NCBI GenBank assembly: GCA_022385755.1 | Contig: MU278365.1 | Location: forward strand, 124,001-188,000 | Source: Trametopsis cervina | Taxonomy: Eukaryota > Basidiomycota > Agaricomycetes > Polyporales > Irpicaceae | Direction of reading: 5' to 3' | DNA length: 64,000 nucleotides | Shown here: positions 59,840 through 64,000 of the stretch, in pieces | Position numbering within the stretch: position 1 is the first letter of the stretch | Layout: every line of letters starts with the position of its first letter | Notes under the pieces: generated by a model | What the model was told of the DNA's origin: nothing | The model's input: the letters and a program-made list of their open reading frames with translations, nothing else | Database searches by the model: none | Program-made: the position numbers and the translations under genes

Positions 59840-61050
59840 TCATACACCGCTACCCTCACCACCCAGTATCTCTATTATCGCTTCTGATCCGCTTACGGCA
59901 GTAGGAGGTGTGCCACTGCGCGGTTCAACGCTATTCCTCAACGATGTTCGCCGGTTCGCCCTCGTAGGCATTGGACTTGATCTTCGGGAAGATGATGGTG
60001 TTCCTGCTGCACTCACTCTCCCCCGCATCGATCCAGCTGACCCCGTTCGTCCAACCGGCGTTGCTGAGCCACTCCCACCGCTCCCAGCATTCGGGACCCC
60101 TGCAGGCATAGGGGAAAAGGTAGGCGTACGTCTGATCCTGAGCACCTTGACGCATATCCACCCCCACCATGTAGCTTCGTACGCAAGCCGCTCGCGCTCT
60201 TCGCGCTTCCTCTCGAAGGCATTCCGATAACGCTCGTAAGAATCGCGGAATGAACGATCAACACGCGAGGAGAAGATGAGCTCGCCTCGTGGATTGTGCG
60301 ATGGGGGGATTGGTGCTATGGGCACGGATGAGCTGCGCTTGGACATGCGTTGCGGAGACGGTGATCGTCGCTGGGCAGAGGGCGAGGATGGTGCGGATGT
60401 GGCCGGTGAGGTGGCTGGGGAGGGCGAAGGGGAACTACGAGGGAAAAGGAATCCGAAGATGTTGAAGGGGATCTTTGAACGCAGAGGTAGCTGTCGTACG
60501 TTGAGGTACATGTTGAAATTGCGAAGAGCTCTATTCGCATGCGGCACATATCTGGGAGAGGCCTCAATGTCATAGAGAACACTGTAGTGAGCGGACGTAC
60601 TTGTTTGCGTAGCCGATCTTCTCAGAGTACAACCCACTTAGGAAGAACAATGCCAACGTAGTCACCGAAACACAGAGTAGTCCGAGAGCGAAATACGGAT
60701 GAACGTGGACTTTCACCCTTGGGCCGTATATGTCAGGAAGTATTCGCCTCAAGAGCCACGCATATGGTATCGAGAGGAAGTCGGTTTGGAGGAGGACTTC
60801 AGAGAGGAGAAATGCGATGATCAAGAGTAGCTGGGTCAGAAATACTGTGTTCGACAAGAGCAGGTCAGCGCAGAGCGTGGAGGGAGACGTACAACATCAA
60901 CACACATTGGTAGCGTCGCTTTCTGCGGCTCAGGGAAGCTGCATTGATCTTCAGGCGTTCTTCGAAGAGCAGTAAATCGCGGTAAGTGTTAGGGTCATTG
61001 GGAGGGTGGAATGCGCCCTCCTTCGGCAGTGAGGAAAGTCGAGGGGGCAT
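59840..61050 (-). CDS. SPO7: Spo7-like regulatory subunit of the Nem1-Spo7 phosphatase complex
   Basis: Three exons (60906-61050, 60601-60844, 59840-60551) give 366 residues. Spo7 anchors and activates Nem1, which dephosphorylates the lipin Pah1 at the nuclear envelope/ER. The family-specific NTYRDLLLFEERLKINA near the N terminus precedes RRKRRYQ and two membrane segments: FLTQLLLIIAFLL and YFALGLLCVSVTTLALFFLS. The tail is Ser/Pro-rich (PSPSPATSPATSAPSS) with an amphipathic YERYRNAFERKREERERL helix. Yeast Spo7 is shorter, so the long tail is a fungal extension. Introns are 61 and 49 nt; the first donor was set by frame and is the least certain. Confidence 0.85.
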
Positions 61051-62294
61051 CAGATTAGGTAAAAAGTAGGATTCTGGGTACGTTCTTAGCGAGAGATACA
61101 GTTGGAGGTACAGAGTGAGGAATGGCAGCCGCAGCTTTCGCCACCAGTTACGCAGTCTATTAAAAGCACAGGGTCTTCGATTGTTCGCAAACGTGAGATA
61201 GGTCTAAATTGTCGCCTCGGTAACCTTGTTATTCACAAGGTGCGATAGTGTAGATGATAGGATGAGGAACGGAGAGCCAGCATCCGGAATGTTGTACGAT
61301 CTAATGATGACTGAAACGCTGGGGATGGCTGCAACGAATCACGTGGGGTGCTGTAAAGGCGTCTGCTCGGAAAATGTCCCGGGGACTTCTGAATTCAGCA
61401 ACTCACTTCGAGACACCTTCCAAGCATTCGATACCATCATACATGCACTTGTAGGCCCTTAGACATTCAGTTGTGCGTTGAACCAAACTCTCGTAGACTA
61501 TATTTCTCTGTTTCTCTGTGGTGTACTGTCGCTCTTTCAGATGTTTAGCATTCTGCGAGGCGAATGAGCACGTCACTGTGCGAGCACCTACCCGATACCT
61601 ATCCGAGACTGGCTTCTTATCTGCGCTTTACTGTACGCCTACCCCACTTTTTTAGCAACCACCTGCTGTATTCGATTTCGAGGAACACTGAATTACATGA
61701 GGCTTGAAGACTAAACTTTTCACATATAAGACATATTCGGCAGATATTCCCTACCAGAAATTGCTACACTATCTAATCACCAACACCATATTCTTGAGCT
61801 ATAGTTATACGAGTGGCGAGTCTCAAACAGTCTATATAAATAAGCCAGTAGCTGGTAGTGTCCTCAGAACTTGAGCGGATGGCACAGTGTCAACAAAATA
61901 ATTTTCATACTAGTTTAATATAGCATGTAGACGTACAATCCCCATACAACTTCATCACGACACACGATAGCGTAATAAGGGATAGAACAGCTGAGAAATG
62001 CATCAGGCGAGTTCGGCGCCACAAAGACGACAAGTACCTATTTCGACCATCTAGGCGCGTCTCTCACGTGCACCCAGTCGGGCCGTGAGCCTGACTCGGC
62101 GGGCATCCTGACCAGGTCGTTCTCTCGTCTCGACTGAGAACGCGCCTGCACGTGAGTATATCGGGACTGCAGCGAAACTTTAGAACTCACGCTCTATTTG
62201 CCTTCTCTTCCTATTAGACACTAAGCCAAACCAGACAAACTTCTCGAGACAATCGCAGTTCGTCACTAGTGCCGTACACTTGATCTCTGCCATC
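61051..62294. promoter_or_regulatory. Divergent intergenic region (SPO7/URC4) with paired E-box sites
   Basis: The 1.24 kb separate two divergent starts. CTCACGTGCA at 62063-62072 and TGCACGTGAG at 62147-62156 form an inverted pair 75 bp apart, upstream of URC4. CACGTG is the core of a bHLH site; use here is inference. No gene is seen. Confidence 0.5.
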
Positions 62295-63940
62295 ATGAAT
62301 CTCGGAATATCCTCACCCAGCCAAACCGCCACGTACCTACGGACGCTACCTGCGATTCGAGAGAGATGTTCTCGAGTACATAACCTTGCCAAAGAAGACA
62401 AGCTGCAGTACTTCCAATACCACCCCGATAAGGAGGAAGAGGTGGCCGAGTTTTGCATTGAAATCATCAGAGTGAGTGACATCCGATCTTTACATTTGAT
62501 TCTATTGATTAAACACCTATTTGTTTTAGAGAGATTTTGGAACAAACTTTGACTCTGTAAGTTATATACCCCCCAGATTTTCCTTATCTTCTAACGCCTC
62601 CTCTTACAGATTCCGCCACATGGTCGCTGGAGACATCTCGACGCAGGACGTTCTCGTGTTGGGCCTTTGATTGAGAAATGGAAATCATCATCCACCCCAA
62701 CACCAGAGAAGGAGATTGCTCGCCGCCTGGTCGATCTATTCCTAGTCTCAGTTTTACTCGATGCAGGTGCAGGAAGCGTGTGGTCATATCGCGAGGAGAC
62801 ATCTGGCCAATCATTCAACCGCTCAGAAGGATTAGGCGTGGCTAGCTTCAAAATGTTTGAAGACGGATTTTTCTCCGGGGATAGCGCCAATCCCTATCAG
62901 GCGGACGGTACGAGCTTACTTCGATGCTATCTCGCGTAGCATGATTGCTGATCAATGGAAACAGCGGAGGGCTTAGCTCGAGTCTCGTATGATAAGACGG
63001 CAGTAGCGATGCAAGTTAGTGAGGAGAACCCTATGGTGGGTATCGAAGGCCGGACGTCCCTTCTCCAGAACCTCAGTACGGCCCTCAAGAGCAACCCGCA
63101 ATTCTTTGGTCCGAGTGCGCGACCAGGTGGTCTTGTCGGTATGTCAGCCGCAATGTTGACGCTTCTTTTCACTAATTCTACGGTGTCTAGACTTCCTGGA
63201 AAATGAATCGCTTTTGCAAGGCTCAACGCGCGTAGTGCCCGTTGCGTCACTTTGGGCGGCGCTCATGGAGGGTCTTGCGCCCATTTGGCCAGCGAGACTA
63301 AGCCTAGGAGGTGTACCGCTAGGTGATGTCTGGCCCTGCGATGCGCTCAAGGATGGAGCTGTCAACGAAAGCGACCACCTTGTTCCCTTCCACAAGCTTA
63401 CTGGCTGGATTACGTACAGCCTCCTTGAGCCTCTCCAGAAGATTCTTGGCTGGAAATTTGAGGGTATCGAGGACATGACTGGTCTCCCTGAGTATCGCAA
63501 CGGTGAGCGCCGCTTTTTTTCCCACCTCGACAAACGCTTACATCTCTTTTTCATCGTGTTCTGTAGGCGGACTTTTAGTGGATCTCGGTGTCCTCACAAT
63601 TAAGCCCGATTCTCTCCCGTCATCTGTGTACCCAAACCCTGAATCGGGCATTCCTCGACTCGTGCCCTCCCATCCGGCCATAGTTGAATGGAGAGCCATG
63701 ACCGTCATCGAGCTGTACGCATCCATTTGTTCTCATCCCGGATCCTGCTAATTTGTCCCTTCCAGCGACCGCATTGCGAATATCATTCGCAAGAAGCTTG
63801 GCCTGAACGTAGAACAATTGACATTGGCCCAAGTGCTTGAGAGCGCTACATGGAAAGGGGGACGCGAGATTGCCAAGCAGAAACGCCCTGCGAATGGTGG
63901 TCCACCGATCGACATCGAGAGCGATGGTACTGTATTCTAA
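62295..63940 (+). CDS. URC4: Uracil catabolism protein 4 (Urc4, DUF1688)
   Basis: Seven exons (62295-62471, 62530-62556, 62610-62907, 62965-63138, 63191-63502, 63567-63714, 63766-63940) give 436 residues. Urc4 belongs to the URC pathway that degrades uracil as a nitrogen source; its exact chemistry is unsettled. The product starts YLRTLPAIRERCSRVHNLAK and has IPPHGRWRHLDAGRSRVGPL, VSVLLDAGAGSVWSY, SEGLGVASFKMFEDGFFS, LVPFHKLTGWITYSLLEP and TGLPEYRNGGLLVDLGVL, all typical of DUF1688 proteins. It is complete within the window, including TAA. Exon 2 is only 27 nt. Introns are 49-64 nt. Confidence 0.93.
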
Positions 63941-64000
63941 TTAACACAAACGTACTAGATGGCAAGTGAAGGGAAAGAATAACTCGCCGAGCTGTCTTGT

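Overview
The window is nuclear DNA of a filamentous basidiomycete, most likely an agaricomycete. Genes are cut by many short GT-AG introns (mostly 45-65 nt, with CTNAC-like branch sites just before the acceptor). The proteins match fungal families: an Fks1-type glucan synthase, a CSC1 channel, Atg7, Urc4 and a Plavaka-type transposase. Gene structures here come from reading splice sites and keeping frame by eye. Where exon lengths are given they sum to a whole number of codons.

Layout. Positions 1-5.3 kb hold two copies of a lineage-specific gene (the first a pseudogene) and a DUF7025-like AAA+ ATPase. From 7 to 18.1 kb lie the beta-1,3-glucan synthase and a CSC1/OSCA-type channel, both on the minus strand. 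From 18.7 to 33 kb lies a conserved housekeeping block: an uncharacterised 248-aa protein, ribosomal P1, a small unknown gene, ATG7, SEC61 alpha, proteasome beta-4, a four-TM protein and CDC20. At 33.4-34.2 kb a third copy of the lineage-specific gene lies inverted relative to the second, so the two form an inverted repeat of nearly 1 kb around the housekeeping block. A fourth fragment lies at 36.2 kb.

The stretch 34.5-51.7 kb is more accessory. It has an orphan 437-aa gene, a thioesterase-fold protein, two TCTAGA-rich degenerate repeat fields, a tRNA-like Pol III relic, an unassigned 525-aa protein, a CAF-1 large-subunit-like protein, a SIP5-like RING protein with an incomplete N terminus, two poorly resolved membrane genes and the spliced Plavaka-type transposase gene. 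From 51.9 kb to the end conserved genes return: a protein kinase, CSE1 exportin, a two-TM protein, SPO7 and URC4.

Functional threads, known from the families rather than shown here, include cell wall and turgor (FKS1 beside CSC1), protein synthesis and turnover (P1, SEC61, ATG7, PRE1, CDC20), nuclear transport (CSE1), lipid/nuclear-envelope control (SPO7) and uracil catabolism (URC4). Nothing looks like an operon or biosynthetic cluster. The most unusual features are the dispersed gene family with its inverted repeat, the transposase/repeat neighbourhood, and the divergent echinocandin hot-spot residues of FKS1.
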